This document shows, in pieces, positions 1 to 13,783 of a stretch of DNA of 64,000 nucleotides. Both the position numbers and the translations under genes were made by a program. The notes under the pieces are model-generated. The model was not told where the DNA came from and did no database searches. It worked only from the letters and a program-made list of their open reading frames with translations. The stretch's first letter is position 1, and each line of letters starts with the position of its first letter. Source of the stretch: Wuchereria bancrofti (taxonomy: Eukaryota; Nematoda; Chromadorea; Rhabditida; Onchocercidae); assembly GCA_005281725.1 (NCBI GenBank), contig SSBO01000014.1:1773292-1837291 (forward strand), read 5' to 3'.

Positions 1-2
1 TT

Positions 3-3000
3 ACGGCAAGCGTACGCATTGTTACACATTATTCGAATACCAATGAACTGCCGAAGTTGCTTGGGGAGTTAGGGATGGTTGGTCATTCCGCCGTCACATT
101 ACTGCCTGCAGAATCTGTACGTGTCTATTTATTTGAAATTTCAATTGCCGTTAGAAAATCAAAAATCGGGTAATAATCTAGAATTAGTATTTATAGAATT
201 TCATAACATACTTAATATTTCTTGTGAGACAAATACTTGTACGGGAATTCAGTAATTGTGATATTCTCATTAAAACTGCTTCAAATTCACATAATAGTCC
301 TCCCAACATAATTTTTTTTTTTTTTTTTTTTTGGAGGGGGATTCATTCTTTTTTTTTTCAGATGTATCCCGTTTTGGTTGATGGAAAATTTGTTGGTCAT
401 ATCTCGCAATCACAGGCGTCACATATCGAACGACAATTACGTTTTTTGAAGGTATCAGATGATGCTCGCGTACCTTCTTGCGCTGAAATAATTCTAGTGC
501 AAAAGTCTACTGATCCAATTAACATTTTGGTGCAATATCCTGGTCTGTATATTTTTACCGAACCTGCACGTCTCATACGACCAGTGAGATATCTTCCATC
601 AAATCGAATTGAATTCATAGGTAAAATCTTTTATTCTTTTTTAACTGTTTTATTTCAAAAGCATGAAGTTGTTTTAGGATTTAAGTTAAAATTTTCAATA
701 CTCTGTATTAACAAATTTGTATTTAATTAATGTCCAATTTAGAGTTATGTTAAAAATTAATCAACTTGGTTGGGAGATAATGAGCCAAAACTCTATGATT
801 TTCAGTTACATCTGAAGGGGACTTGAGAAGTTGTAAAATATTGTGGAACTGGTAAAGTGTGTCTCTTAAATTAAGAAAGCATAAATTGAATGCTATATCT
901 CAAATATGTTTGGTGGTTTTTTCAGTCTTATTCGAGTTTTCAGGAATGTTCGAGCAAGTATACTTATCAATTTGTATCGACCCAGAGGAGGCAGAGCCTA
1001 ATGTAACAATGCACCAAGAAATTCATCCTAGTTGTTTGTTTAGTTTTGCTGCTAACCTAATACCATTTCCTGATCATAATCAATCACCAAGGAATGTTTA
1101 TCAATGTCAAATGGGTAAGCAAACAATGGGAATACCTGTTCATGCATGGAATTATCGAGCCGACAATAAAATGTACCGCCTCCAGGTAATGTTATCCTGA
1201 ATACTGAACAAGACATGCAAATGATATGCGTGATAGCAGAAAATGAAATTGTGCATTTATAGAAGAAATCTGAGTGCTTACGAAATTATGTAAATACTTT
1301 GATATTACAGTCAAGACAAATAAACAAGGAAAAGAAAGACAGCATTTGTTGAAGAAATGTGAACTTTTATGGAGTTGCATTTTAAAGCAGTGTTTGTTTG
1401 TATAATTCAAGTAAATGTCTGTAAAAAATTCTGCTTGCATAGCTGTCGTTTTTAAGGAGCAAATAATTTTGGAATTTTGTTTTAAAAAAGGTGTTCATTT
1501 TTTTAGTTCCCTCAAGATCCTATCGTAAAACCAGACCCTTATGAGAAATATGGTATTGATGAGTATCCGTTGGGAACAAATGCATGCGTTGCAGTTATAT
1601 CATATACAGGTAATTTCAATTTTAAATTAGTAAGTGTTTAGTTCGAAAATAAAAAGGAATTATCTCGCTATTATCAGTACTTTTTATTTTCCAGGTTATG
1701 ATATGGAGGATGCCATGGTTATTAATAAAAGTTCCTATGAACGTGGTTTTGCTCATGGTAGTATTGTTAAAGTAGAAAGGTGCTTTGATCTTTTATAATT
1801 TTTCGACATAATGCTGGCTCGATGATTTTAACGTAATTTAAGAGATAGCAACTAACTAATTGTATTGTAAATTAGGAAACCTGTCATATTAACAGTTATG
1901 GTGGCATACTTAATCTGATGTGACAGTGAAAATGGCAATTATCGGTATGAATTTTAGATTTACGTGAGGCTAAATATACATAATTTCTTTATCTTGAAAA
2001 AAATCTATAATAGTCTATAGTATAAACTATGATGAATCAAAATTTCCGGCAACTTATGCATCATAATTTGTAACATGTCAGGATAAACTTAACCGAAGGA
2101 CGACCCACAGAGAGCTTAGTATTTTTGTGTGATCCAAAGAATCCTCAAAAGACGATAGATCTTGATGGTTTACCGATTCCTGGACGTCTGTACATGGAAG
2201 GTGATCCATATTACTCGGTGTATGAAATTGATACGAACAATTATAAAGTTCATAAATACAAATACGCGGAAGCGGCATTCTGTGGTTCGGTAAGGATTGT
2301 TGAAGGAGGCGAGCATATCGGCAATAGTAAGGGTAAATGTGTAAGTTTTCAATTCAATTATGTTTTTCTGTATGATTACTGTGAAGTTTAATTAGTGGAT
2401 ACATGGCTTAATATAGTCCTTGAAAATTTCCCGGATTGGAAATACTTATCGCAAGTCATTAGTTTAATTAGTGGTCTAATTTCTATATTTACTCTCGAAA
2501 ATTAAGCATATTTTGATTTTCAGCATGCACTGATTCAGTGGCGTACACAGCGTAATCCAATAATTGGTGACAAATTTGCATCAAGGCATGGTCAAAAAGG
2601 TATTAATTCTTTCTTGTGGCCTACCGAGTCGATGCCATTTTCAGAGTCTGGAATGGTTCCTGATATTATTTTCAATCCGCACGGTTTTCCATCTCGAATG
2701 ACAATTGGCATGTTTTTTTTTTTTTCTCTTTTTTTGCATCTTTTTATTAATGGTTGGATACTAATTTTTTCGTTAATTGATTTTTGGAATTTTCGTGATG
2801 TTAACTTTTTAAAAATGATGAATAATACTTTCCAATTGTGAATTTGATTTAAATACTTTGAAGTACCTGAGTGTTTTATATTTTATTAGGGAGCACTTAG
2901 TTTTAGGTATCATTCTTCTGTGTTTCAATAGCTCACTAAAGTACGGACAGATACGATGCTGCAAACGTTTCCACAAATTTCTAAAAATTGTTTTCCAGGT

Positions 3001-4955
3001 ATGATGATTGAAAGTATGGCTGGCAAAGCAGGAGCTATGCATGGTTCTACGTATGATTCTTCACCATTTGTTTTCAAGTATAATTTTTTTTGGTCTAAGG
3101 ATTTTATGAAATAAAAAATTACAATTTTATTTTCATTTTCACAAATTAATCAATGATTTAGAAAAGGAATGGTGCATGATCTTGGCTAAAGATGAAGGAA
3201 TAGGGAGAAAAGCAACAGATAAAAACGGGAGTTTATTGTTGATAATAATTGATTGTTTAAGTGAGAAAAAAACCGCTATTGATCACTTTGGACAACTTCT
3301 TGTTCGTGCTGGATACAATTACTATGGAAATGAAACGATGTATTCCGGTGTTGATGGTCGAGAAATGGAAGTAAGTTGTTAGTAATTTCTTTCCTAATGA
3401 CAATTATTTGTTTATTTTGACTTTCATTTGCTTAAAATTTGAACAACTTGTACCTGTTTGTTTGAATTCGTTAATCTGTTCATTCTTCAAATTTTATTGT
3501 ATATTTTGTTCTTTACAACCCTGTCTTTTACGAAAACTGCGGCATCCTACAGTTACGGAGATGTAATGTTTTCGTTTTGGATTGTCTTTTCTTAAATATT
3601 AGACTACTACATATACTATTAGACTTTTCTCACTTTCCATGGTGTCATCCATATCTTTTTTATAATATCGTTTGGAGCTTAATACTTACTAATAGCACAT
3701 TCTTAGATTTGCGTGCATCATTTTGGAGGCAGTATACTTGGTGTAGTTCAAGTGTATTTGTCAAAGTCTTTGAAGCTGAGCAAAATATTTCCTTTCTTTA
3801 CGCTTTCAATTAATTTGCGAAAGTAAAAAATTTTTCAGGTTCAAATTTTTTTTGGAATTGTATATTATCAGCGACTGAGACATATGATTGCTGACAAATT
3901 TCAAGTAAGATCAACTGGTCCAACAGATCCGGTGACGTTACAGCCAGTGAAAGGTCGTAAGAAAGGTGGTGGAATTAGATTTGGTGAAATGGAACGTGAT
4001 GCAATGATTGCTCACGGAGCCGCGTTCACTTTGCAGGTAACTAAATTAGCATTTGAAATTCCTGAAAATAATTAGGTCTTCGTTTCGCTTAAAAAACTTT
4101 TGAAAAAACTTTCCAATTCTTTTCAGCAGCGAGATTCAAGCTTTGAGTAATTTATTTCAGGATCGTCTTTTCAATTGTTCCGACCGAGATATCGCGCACG
4201 TTTGTGCACGTTGTGGTTCAATGATATCAACTCTTCGATGTTCAAAGATGCTGTCGGAGCGTCGGAATAGTGAGGTTAGTTTGAAAATATCTGTCCCTTT
4301 TTTATTTTCAAAATAACCACTATTATCATTCATAACAAAAAATATTGTTTATGATCAGAAGAATATAACTTCAGATAATATTCCAAAAACGTTGGTTAGG
4401 GGAAACATTCATAAGCAATTTATTAGATTTACTAGTTTACTTTAAAACTTTTAGAGAGTCATACTTCTGGTAATGGGCCTAAACAATTTTTAATTAAGTT
4501 CACATTTCTAACCTGCGAAGTTAAAATGGAATTACATCTTCATTCGATCATAGTAAAAATTAAAACTAGATAGGTGATTAAATACTTTTGAATGAATCTA
4601 GATCTGTTATCAGAATTATGCTATTAATTATTGTGACTTTTCTTTTGATTTTGAATTGCTTCACTTAACATTGTTCTAACTGAATAGAAATGTTGCCATA
4701 TATCGGCGAATAATAATAATGAAATTTTGTTTAACTACTCAGTTTGATTGTGATCATTTTTGAAAATGATCGAAAAATTTTTAGAATTCTATTGTAAATC
4801 ACAGTGAACGTGAAATGTGTCTGCTATGTGGCAAGGATGATCAGGTCTGTCCGGTTGAAGTGCCTCGGGTTTTTCGTTATTTGGTTGCTGAACTTGCAGC
4901 AATGAATGTTCGCTTACAGATTTCGGTGAAGCATCCAGCAAACTTATCCCAGTAA
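3..4955 (+). CDS. rpoa-2: DNA-directed RNA polymerase I subunit RPA2 (3' part of gene)
   Basis: Second-largest catalytic subunit of RNA polymerase I, which transcribes pre-rRNA in the nucleolus. The window holds the last 12 exons: 3-116, 362-620, 944-1185, 1507-1609, 1695-1779, 2082-2340, 2524-2707, 2999-3077, 3262-3370, 3839-4036, 4161-4274 and 4785-4955. They join in frame to about 638 residues; the full protein is usually about 1100, so the N-terminal part lies before base 1. Visible Rpb2-family landmarks are [50 protein letters not shown], the hybrid-binding [13 protein letters not shown] segment, [12 protein letters not shown], and a C-terminal zinc ribbon (CARC, later CLLC). The C-terminal [19 protein letters not shown] ending is typical of Pol I rather than Pol II or III. 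The intron after 2707 has no GT donor and seems to be GC-AG. Exon 3262 was chosen because it restores the family sequence, whereas the upstream acceptor at 3161 leads to a stop. Confidence 0.95.
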
Positions 4956-5907
4956 CTTGTTCCACTTTTTTGTTTCTCTTTTCTTTGCTCATTTCATGGA
5001 CGGGTATATTGTCATGTGCTAGTGAATTGTGAACTATTTGGGATGAATGGGTGATTTATGCTAATTGTTTCATTATTATGCTTCCTTTCATGAAACAGTC
5101 CTTTATTACAACTAGCGAAAATTTTGCTACGAATTTGATTTATGCATTTTCAAAAATACTCAAATTTATCATAATGCTAAAAGTGAATTTTCTTCCAAAT
5201 TGCCCCATCATTCTTTTTTTGTTGCATAAATTATCCCTATGAACTACTTTAATGCCACGTAAACAAATCTACTTTTTGTTGAAACAGTAAATAATGAGAC
5301 TAATTAACCTGATCATAAATGCTAAAAAAAATTCATGTCTTGTTGAAATTGTTGATTACTGTGTTGCATAAAATGCTACGTGGGAAACTATACTGTCAGC
5401 AAGTCTTTACCAAAAGAGCTGTCACAAGCACTTCAAAAGGTTCTCAGCAAACACCATCCTTTAAACGATTTACTGGAGCTGTCAGTTTCCAGTTGAAATC
5501 GGATTTTATTCAGACTGAGGGAACAGTTCGAATAACTTAATGTACACATAAAGGGACGCAGCACAAATGAAGTGCAACATAACATTGATCTGGAAAGAAC
5601 AGTGTAATTGTCAGTGCTTCCTAATAAGAGAAGTAGGTAGCGTTGGAATGCATGCATGTCAATAACTTTTGTTACAAAAAAAGTCTCTCATCATTATAGT
5701 TTTTGCTGAGAAATACATTTGCATAATCCTACTTTATTTGAAGAGTGTAGTAGAAAGAAAGGTTAATTATCTGATAGATTACAATCATTTAGTAAGAGGT
5801 CAATCATTCAATATCTTGGATATGTAGAATCCAAGGAGAAATCTTTGCATATAAATTGGCCTTACATGTTCTAACACTTTTTTAACGCCACATATTGCCA
5901 AAAAATA
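4956..5907. other. intergenic, between convergent rpoa-2 and hst-2
   Basis: AT-rich stretch holding the 3' flank of rpoa-2. Short open frames occur on both strands (for example 5319-5540) but have no recognisable protein sequence or convincing splice context. No RNA gene or repeat was seen. Confidence 0.6.
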
Positions 5908-6153
5908 CTACCATTCTCCGTCTGATTTCATCGAAGTCACACAAATCAAATCGACATCTTCAATTAAATCACTGTTTGCAAAAGTGTAGTATCTTTGGGA
6001 CTCATCGATTTCGATATCACCTCTCTCCTCTCTCTTTTTAGGTTTTTTTGGTTGGACTTGGTACGGAACTGAACACTGTAGATAGCCATCTACGAAATAT
6101 CGTAATCGTTTGAGTGAATTATCATCATAATGCTTTATACCGGTTTGATTTTC
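5908..6153 (-). CDS. unidentified 81-codon open frame overlapping the hst-2 3' end
   Basis: After a TGA at 6154-6156 this minus-strand frame stays open for 81 codons to a TAG at 5908-5910. It overlaps the last 19 bases of hst-2 in another frame. The translation looks protein-like rather than random: a mixed segment (LKRLRYFVDGYLQCSVPYQ), a basic KKPKKREER patch, then an acidic region (DIEIDESQ, LIEDVDL) and the ending SMKSDGEW. It has no ATG near its start. It could be a C-terminal extension of HST-2 reached by a frameshift, sequence error or unseen splice, an exon of another gene, or chance. I do not recognise the sequence and assign no function. Confidence 0.35.
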   Translation of the reverse strand, partial: ENQTGIKHYDDNSLKRLRYFVDGYLQCSVPYQVQPKKPKKREERGDIEIDESQRYYTFANSDLIEDVDLICVTSMKSDGEW

Positions 6154-8705
6154 TCATAATGAAACTGTGGTGGAAGCAATTCATTTGCTGATTCGTCTAG
6201 CATTCTCCGCCTCATTTCATTGAACTGTTTTTGAGCAAAATCATAAAATTCACGCTCCATAATGTATACTGGATCCTTACGAATCGCTTCAACTGTTGCT
6301 TTATTGGGAGGTATTTTAAGGTTTGTGTGTCGCAAATTTGCATGCTTTTCTAAAGAGGCTAATCTTAGAACTTTCATATTTAATAAAATATGGACAGAAA
6401 AAAACTAAGGAAGACACTTTGTGAACATTTTATGGTTTGCTTCGTGGCATTTTCGAATATACGCATTTATATCATGTGAGGAAACGGCATGAAGAAAATA
6501 AATAAAACTGAAGTTATGGAGGTTACTATAGATCATTCCAGCAACTCTAAATCACCGGAATGCTAACCTAAAAAATCTCAAAATTCTGTTAATCTATCTA
6601 TAAAGACTTTAATACTTCTTACAGTGCACCGGAATTCATCGTTTTACTTCTAACTTAAATACTCATAATTGACCCAATAAAGAACATAGAGGAAATATAC
6701 TAACCATCAAGCGAATCGAAATTCTTCAATGCATCACGAAAGAATTTTGGCAACAGTAACTCCAGCAATTCGATAAAATGTCGCATTTGATTACTCAAAC
6801 CAACCAACAAATAGTAGTTGATGAGATTAACCTTGGCTTGTTCTAATGCACGGTTGTTTCCCACTTCACTAAAACAATCTTTCAATAAAAGTAGTAAAAA
6901 TAATTTCACAGCATAACAAAACAAAAAGCATATGTGAATTATTTTGAGGACAAGAATGAGAAATAGGCTAAGTAAGAAAGCGATTAAAGAAACTGAAATT
7001 AAAGAAAACTTCAAACCAAAAATGAGTAATGAAAATTAGGGAAAAAAAAAGCCATTCATATGCGACACTTCCTATCTTACCTGCAAAAATGATGTGTACC
7101 ACAAAAATATGGAATTTGTAGCCACATTTGCTTCATATCACAATCATGTCCTTTCCGCGCAATGCACTGATCAAACGTCTGAAAATCTTAAATAAGTTCT
7201 TAAATAAGCTTACTTTCAAAACATATATAGTTTACTTAGTCAATGTATTTAATAAATAAGGCATTGTTTGTTATATCCCTTTCATGAAGGTACAAACTAA
7301 CTGTGTCCACAAGGATGAACTGGATAATGAGGTAATTTCAGCTATTGTAGAAATCAGACATTCCAGAAATCTAGTTTAATTTATTTAAATTATTAGAAGG
7401 ACATTTTTCAAAATGTACATCGTATAACAGAAATAGTCGTCAGATGCCTGCAGAAGGAATTGGAGATTCATAAATAAATGAATATCAATCAAAATACAAA
7501 AAGATGTTTGTGATGCTAAATTTGTGATTGTTTTTTTTTACTTATTGATTAGGGTGATGAATAAGAGCACAGAAATTACATGAAACTTAAGCGATGAACG
7601 CAAAAACGAGAATGTATAATAAATTAATTAGATTCACCTCATTGTTCCCTGCTCGACTTCTTTTTAATCCAACACGATAATTATCACCATAACGAAGAAA
7701 ATAATAATAAGATATCAACCGATCGAGAGGTTCTCGTATTAAATTTATATACACCGGGTTTGGAAGACCAAACCTAAAATATGCTCCTCAAATTTATGCA
7801 TAGTTCTGTGTAATCTGAAGAACCCTAACATGAAAAACTTAGATAATTTTACACAAAATCTAAATATGATATCTCGGTTAGTTATATTAACAAAGTGACA
7901 AACTACTTTGATATTAAACAGCTAAATATGTTATAAAATGAATAATTATATGTCACACCAAATTATCTCCTAAAATAACAGCCAAAGATGAATAAGTGTT
8001 TTATATGATGACTGAAAGATAAAAAATGCACCGATTAAAATTAATGAAGGCAACATGACCATGATAAACAGCAGGCATTCGCTCTTTCCAGTTGGTGATA
8101 TTATCAATAAATCGCCGTTGATCCACAATATTCATCAAGTAACGATTTCGAGTTAAATTTAAATGAATCACATTGAAGCCATTACGATGACATAAATTAT
8201 ACATTATAGCGTTGGTAAGTGTTGTTGAACCAGTTTTCGGGATCTACAAAATACAACCTAATTTGCCGCCAATTTTTTGAGTCAAATAAGTGACCATCTA
8301 AACTATTAATTTAAATAATTCAGATTTTTTCTTTTGCGATTAAATTTCCAACATAAAATTTATTCGTAACCATTGGTTTTCTTGCTTATATTAACATCTA
8401 TATTTTTCTTTGCATACTGAGTATTTTCAACGGCTTGATTTGAATTTACTTTAGTACATAAATCCCAGCACTTAGAGTTTCAACATGTTTTATTTTTTTG
8501 TCGATGTTTTAATAAATCTTACCCGGTTATATATCACAATTGATGATGCATATGATAATTTTTCATGCTTTCTGTTCTGTTCATCAACTTTTCGCTGCTG
8601 ACTGAGACTTGTTAAGCATAAAGACTTGGAGCGTAAATTGATATAAATTAAAAAAAACAACACTAGTGCCAAATTGATAACTATCCATTGAAATTTCGTT
8701 ATCAT
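6135..8705 (-). CDS. hst-2: heparan sulfate 2-O-sulfotransferase
   Basis: Golgi type II membrane enzyme that transfers sulfate from PAPS to the 2-O position of hexuronic acid in heparan sulfate. Six exons (minus): 8705-8523, 8243-8032, 7773-7638, 7178-7081, 6868-6705 and 6370-6135, joining in frame to 342 residues; vertebrate HS2ST is about 356. Residues about 8-24 are the signal anchor. The 5'-phosphosulfate loop IPKTGST starts at residue 62, YHGHV carries the catalytic histidines (122 and 124), and [14 protein letters not shown] is the 3'-phosphate-binding helix. [15 protein letters not shown] and [13 protein letters not shown] are also family hallmarks. The acceptor of the last exon (AAAG) is weak but is the only one found that keeps the frame. 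An acceptor (TTTTCCAG) 13 bases before the ATG suits trans-splicing. The gene converges with rpoa-2. Confidence 0.95.
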
Positions 8706-8709
8706 CAAC

Positions 8710-8726
8710 AGATCAAAACCTGGAAA
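8710..8726 (-). promoter_or_regulatory. probable trans-splice acceptor of hst-2
   Basis: On the minus strand TTTATTTTCCAG precedes the first hst-2 coding exon by about a dozen bases, with no upstream coding exon visible. That is the expected arrangement for spliced-leader addition in nematodes. An ordinary 5'-UTR intron would look the same. Confidence 0.4.
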
Positions 8727-11700
8727 ATAAAGCGAAGATTTCAATTCTGAAGAGTATTACATCGTATTACTTATGTAACAATACTGTTAAAAGTTATGAT
8801 AGTCTGATAAGTTTTTAAGCTAATAAGAAGTAGGAAGACATTTTTATTTCATTTAAACAATACCAGCTAAATGAGCTCAATTCACGACTCAGGAACGAAA
8901 AAAAAATCGGAAACACTGACCTCACGTAAGTAATGCAACATTATAGGAGACTGAAAATTTAGTGATAAGAAAAGTACCGTGAACAGTCGTAACTTATGCA
9001 TTACAACCAGTGTTTATGTGGGCAAAAAAAACTTTTTTCTTACTAACAGCAATATCTCACTTTCACATTTCGAATTGTTTGCATTGAAAACTTTGATGAT
9101 TTACTTTAACATTTATACCACTAATTTTGATGGTAAATCGTTCTACTTGCGTATTATACTGAAGTTATACCTTTAATAATTATAATTAAGCTAACTGCAA
9201 AGTGTACTTCACGTCAAATACAAAAATTTCATAATGATAAAAACACTGATTAATTCAGCGACCAAGTGAACTCCATCTCAAAAGGGAAGGAATAAAAATG
9301 AAAATAGGATTTAACATAAACATACCTCAAACTAAAAACTATTTCCTTACTAACCACTTCAAGGAACGAGTCAAAACAAGTCCGGAAATCTCACCAGAGA
9401 CCAGAAATGTGACAGAGAAACATAACTAATCCGGAAAATAGGATACCGAGATATGGAACGATCATTGAAAAGAGGTAACCTCTTGTCTTAATTCGTTTTT
9501 CGGTGGCTGAAATTATAAATTTCTAAAATTTAATCATCAATATTAATCAATAAGGGACTCTTTATCTTAGACAAAAAGGATCAAATTATCTGTATTTAGG
9601 CATTTAAATGAAACAAATTAAATCGGTCCATTATTTCATTAGTGAATTACTTGTCGATGACGGAACAACTTCATTTAATTCAATTCTGTTCAACTTAATT
9701 AAACAATTTAATTCAATCGTTAATTATAAATTTTCATAAAGTATTATAATACTTCCAATTTATTTCAATTTCGAATTATTTTGAAGCTTTGCTTCTCAGT
9801 TCATTTTGATTTCAGATTATTATGAGTTTCTATCCTAAAATTACATTTCAAGTTATAATTAACATTAAGAGTTGAAATGCTCCTCTTTTCTTCACCTTAT
9901 GACAATCTTTCATGATTATACATCAATGTTGTTTTTCACAATTTAAATTTAAATTGTTATCATGAAATTCATCTTTTGTCATTCTAAAATTACGAAGAAG
10001 TATGAAGAATTAGGAAGATCACATTATACGGTATGGCATATTCCGGAAGTTTCAAACAGTCAAAAAGCGTTTGCTTCAATTTGAATCAATAGTAAGCTAA
10101 ACTGAGGAATGGATCAGATCAATCGTAAAGCTAATTCACTTGTCTCACGTTTGACGCTTGTCTCACGTGCAATAACGTGACTGATACAAATTGTACCGCA
10201 TTAAATGATCGATTAGTGCGATCAAATTTGGTTGATCGTTTTATCTAAAACTATGCATTTCATTTTGTTCATTCAATGTTATAAGACAAAATAATCGATG
10301 TAATTGAGGAGAATTTAATATCATCCAAAACTATTCATCTAATTTAATGAAAAGAATTTCCTGTTTTTTCTTTTTCTCTCTCTCTCCCTCTCTCTTTTTG
10401 TTGACAGTATTTTCAAGACGTAATCTTAAGGAATCAACGTTAGTTCTCATTAATTATGTAATAGTTGATAGTCGGTCAAAAACCCAAATTTATTTTCATT
10501 TTATAACACTGTGTGTCTAAAAAAGAAGCTCAAAGAAAAAGCAAAAAGAAAAAGAAAAAACAGAACAGAAAAAAAAGAAAATAAACCAGTTTGAATCACT
10601 TAAATTCTGACTTGTTTTCAAATTTCTCTGTATTTAAATCGTTTAATTTTAAATGAAATCACTAGGAGTTATTAACTAATTAATGGTCTTTATGACAGAC
10701 AAGTTTAAAAAAAATGATATGAGATGTGATGATTAGGGAGAAATTTGAGCACAAGAAAAGATAAGTTAAAGCTGCTAAATGCAATGTTATTCCACAAAGC
10801 GTAATTTTAAGTGAAATTTTACGTTAAAGGTTTAATTTGAAAACCATTGTAAAAATTAATTCACATTCCAGAAAACGGTAACCTTATCATAAATGTGTAA
10901 CGGAGAATATTGATTATCAGAAATATACTAATATGACTAATAATAAACAAAAATTTAGAAAGGGAAAAATATATCTAAGGCGTGAATTTCATTGTAATTT
11001 CAATCGTTCTATTCTTTATTTTATTTCGTTTTCTTTTCTTTCGTTCTTTAGTTGCAGTAATTTCTTCTTTTATTCTATTTGATTAACTATATTTTGATCC
11101 AATTTTTAGATGCTTTTTTTCTACAAATTAATGATTTTCCCAATACTTTTGCTTTTTTTTTGATTAATTAACTTTTCTATTAAATTTTTAGCAAATTTAC
11201 AAACATTTTCCGACGAATAATTTATATGTTTTTTGACAATTTTAACAAAAATTTTTAGTAATTTCAGTCACATTTATTATAATATATGCAATAAATAATA
11301 AAATATTTCATCTAAAAATGTTAAAATTCAAGGATGGAATGAACAATAACATTTGTGACTAAACATTTTTTATCATTTAAGTTGAATAAAAAGAGTTGTT
11401 TGGAATAGTTTTTTTAATATCTGATGAAATATGACATTCCAAATGTAAAATTTTGCTTAACAAGAATTAGTTTCTTGCCTCACTTATCATCAAAAATCAA
11501 AATCCAAATTATCATTCTCAGTTTTTACCTTATCTCTTTCTTCCTATTCTTTTCATGTTTCCCATTGTTAATTTAAATAATCCCATCTTGTCCTCACCTA
11601 TATCTCATGTTTCCTCCCTTGTTTTTCACTTTTCATCCGTTAATTTAATTACTTTTTTAACCTATTATTTAACTTTACTTAACTTAGGCCATTACGCAAT

Positions 11701-13707
11701 GTTAAATTTGTATTAGAAATTGTTAGTCGATGAATAATTAAGTGTAATCATCTTAAAGAATAATGATATTAAGAAGTGCTCAGAACCAGTTTTACATATT
11801 GCTGAATTCACTTTATTGTACTTATCTAAGAACACTGATAAATTTGTTGTTATCATTTAATATAACCAGTTAAATAATACTTTGATTATGCGCTTCATCA
11901 AATTATCGTTTAATTGTAGCTAATCTTATTTAAATGCAATTTTTGGATGACAGTAAATGAATGAATACTTTGTGTAGATTTTTTTCTTTTAAATATCAGT
12001 TCTTAGTTTATAAGACATAAATGAGTTATGATATTAAATTCATAATTTTATCATAATAGTATCTAGTTATATTAGAAATTTATTTCTTTCTCGAAATTGC
12101 TAAATTTCAAAATCAATTTATTTTGCATCTTTCTTCTTCATTGTCACATATTTTTTGATATAATAGAAAAAATTATACAGAACTGATAAAGCTTTTCAAA
12201 TAATACTAATTCTGCTTCTAATTAATTGCTAAATAACAAATACAAAAAAATACCAAAATTTATTTTTTTTTCTTCCATTATTTCTTCCCAGTATTTGCTG
12301 CATATTTCATCGATAAATATAAGATGCACCATTTTTCATTGACATACTGCAATAATATTTGCAAAATATAATTGAAATATAAGTTTTAAAAATTTTTTAA
12401 GTAGCATAAAATTAATAGCAAAGAAATTATTCATTAAATTTATCAAAAATCATTTCATAATTCATAAAAATCCATTGAAAAAGTTGCAAGCAAAAAAATT
12501 AGAAAATATTTCTCTCTTTCTTCTTCTATCTTTTTCCCAATTCAGTGAAATTCAGAACTGAATAAATTTTAAAGAAGAATTCATGTAAAAAAGTAATTAA
12601 CTTCAATTTGTGTCAAATGTCACTTCAAATTATGCCAAAAGTTAAATTTATGAATTATTTACAAGTTATTAGCACAATAAAATCAGTCGTAATTATTTCA
12701 CTCAACGAATTTGACGGACTATTTTTATCACTTATTATTAATCTCAAAATGATAACAGTGCAAAATCTTTTTCCTACCATTTTTACTTTTTTTTTACTTA
12801 TGTATCAGAGCCAAATTATAGTAATAGTACATAAAATGGTTTGAAAAGTTCACTGAATATTTTACACAAAAATTATCGCATAGCTTTTTAAATTTACTTT
12901 GTGATTACCTTCCCATTTTTTTTTTATAATAGAATTTGTTGTTTAAAGTTAAGCAAAAATTTTCAGTCATTTAACTTTGGATTTTTAATTCATTTTGAAT
13001 TAATCATTCAGACTAGAATTTTATTTATTTTTGTTACCTTTAAGGATTGAAAGAAAAAACTTTTCAATGTAGTTTCATTCGCAATTATTATCATTTCTTC
13101 ATTTTTATCTAACCACTTGTTTTACTTTGCTTTGTTTACTGAATTATTCATAATTCAAACATCTTTTAGCAATTGTCTAATTAATTATTACTTAGTTTCT
13201 ACACGATTCAAACAAAAATTATATGATTATTAGCTCATACTATCATACAATTTGCTCGCTGCTTCGTTTTTTCTTTTCTATTTGAATTTTTACAAGTGTA
13301 ATTGGTAGCCAATGTTGACGAAATATTTAATACGATATAATCGTACTTTTAAATTTGCTCGTAGTCGTAATAATTAAATAATTTTTGATAGCTAAATATC
13401 TAATTAACACAATTGTATTTTGAATTTGCTACGATCTTTTAATAATGATTAAGAAATTTCAAATGCATGAAATAACTATTTTTTCTCAAAATATTTGGCA
13501 AAAATTGCTAAATTGCAAATCTTTGTTAATGAAATCAAACGAAAAAAAACAAAAAAGTGTGAAAATAAAAATTGAGAAATAAATAGGCAATGGATAAAAA
13601 TGTCAAAAGAAAATATCGAAAACAACATCTTAGAGACAAAAATTCCTCAAACAAGTTCCATATTTACACTAAGGTCTCATCTCAAAACATTGCTTACAAT
13701 TATAGCA

Positions 13708-13783
13708 TACACACACACATACACACACATACACAGACACATGCACACACACATGCACACATACACATATATATATATATATA
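13708..13783. repeat. CA/TA microsatellite
   Basis: Interrupted (CA)n with TACA, GACA and TGCA variants, running into an uninterrupted (TA)n block at its 3' end. It generates the histidine/threonine-rich open frames in this spot, which are not genes. Confidence 0.9.

Noticed and set aside
3162..3261. Alternative upstream acceptor for the rpoa-2 exon ending at 3370
   Set aside because: Splicing at 3161 gives a stop within nine codons, while starting at 3262 restores the conserved family sequence.
5319..5657. Overlapping 73-74 codon frames on both strands after rpoa-2
   Set aside because: No family resemblance, no clear splice signals, and composition typical of noncoding DNA.
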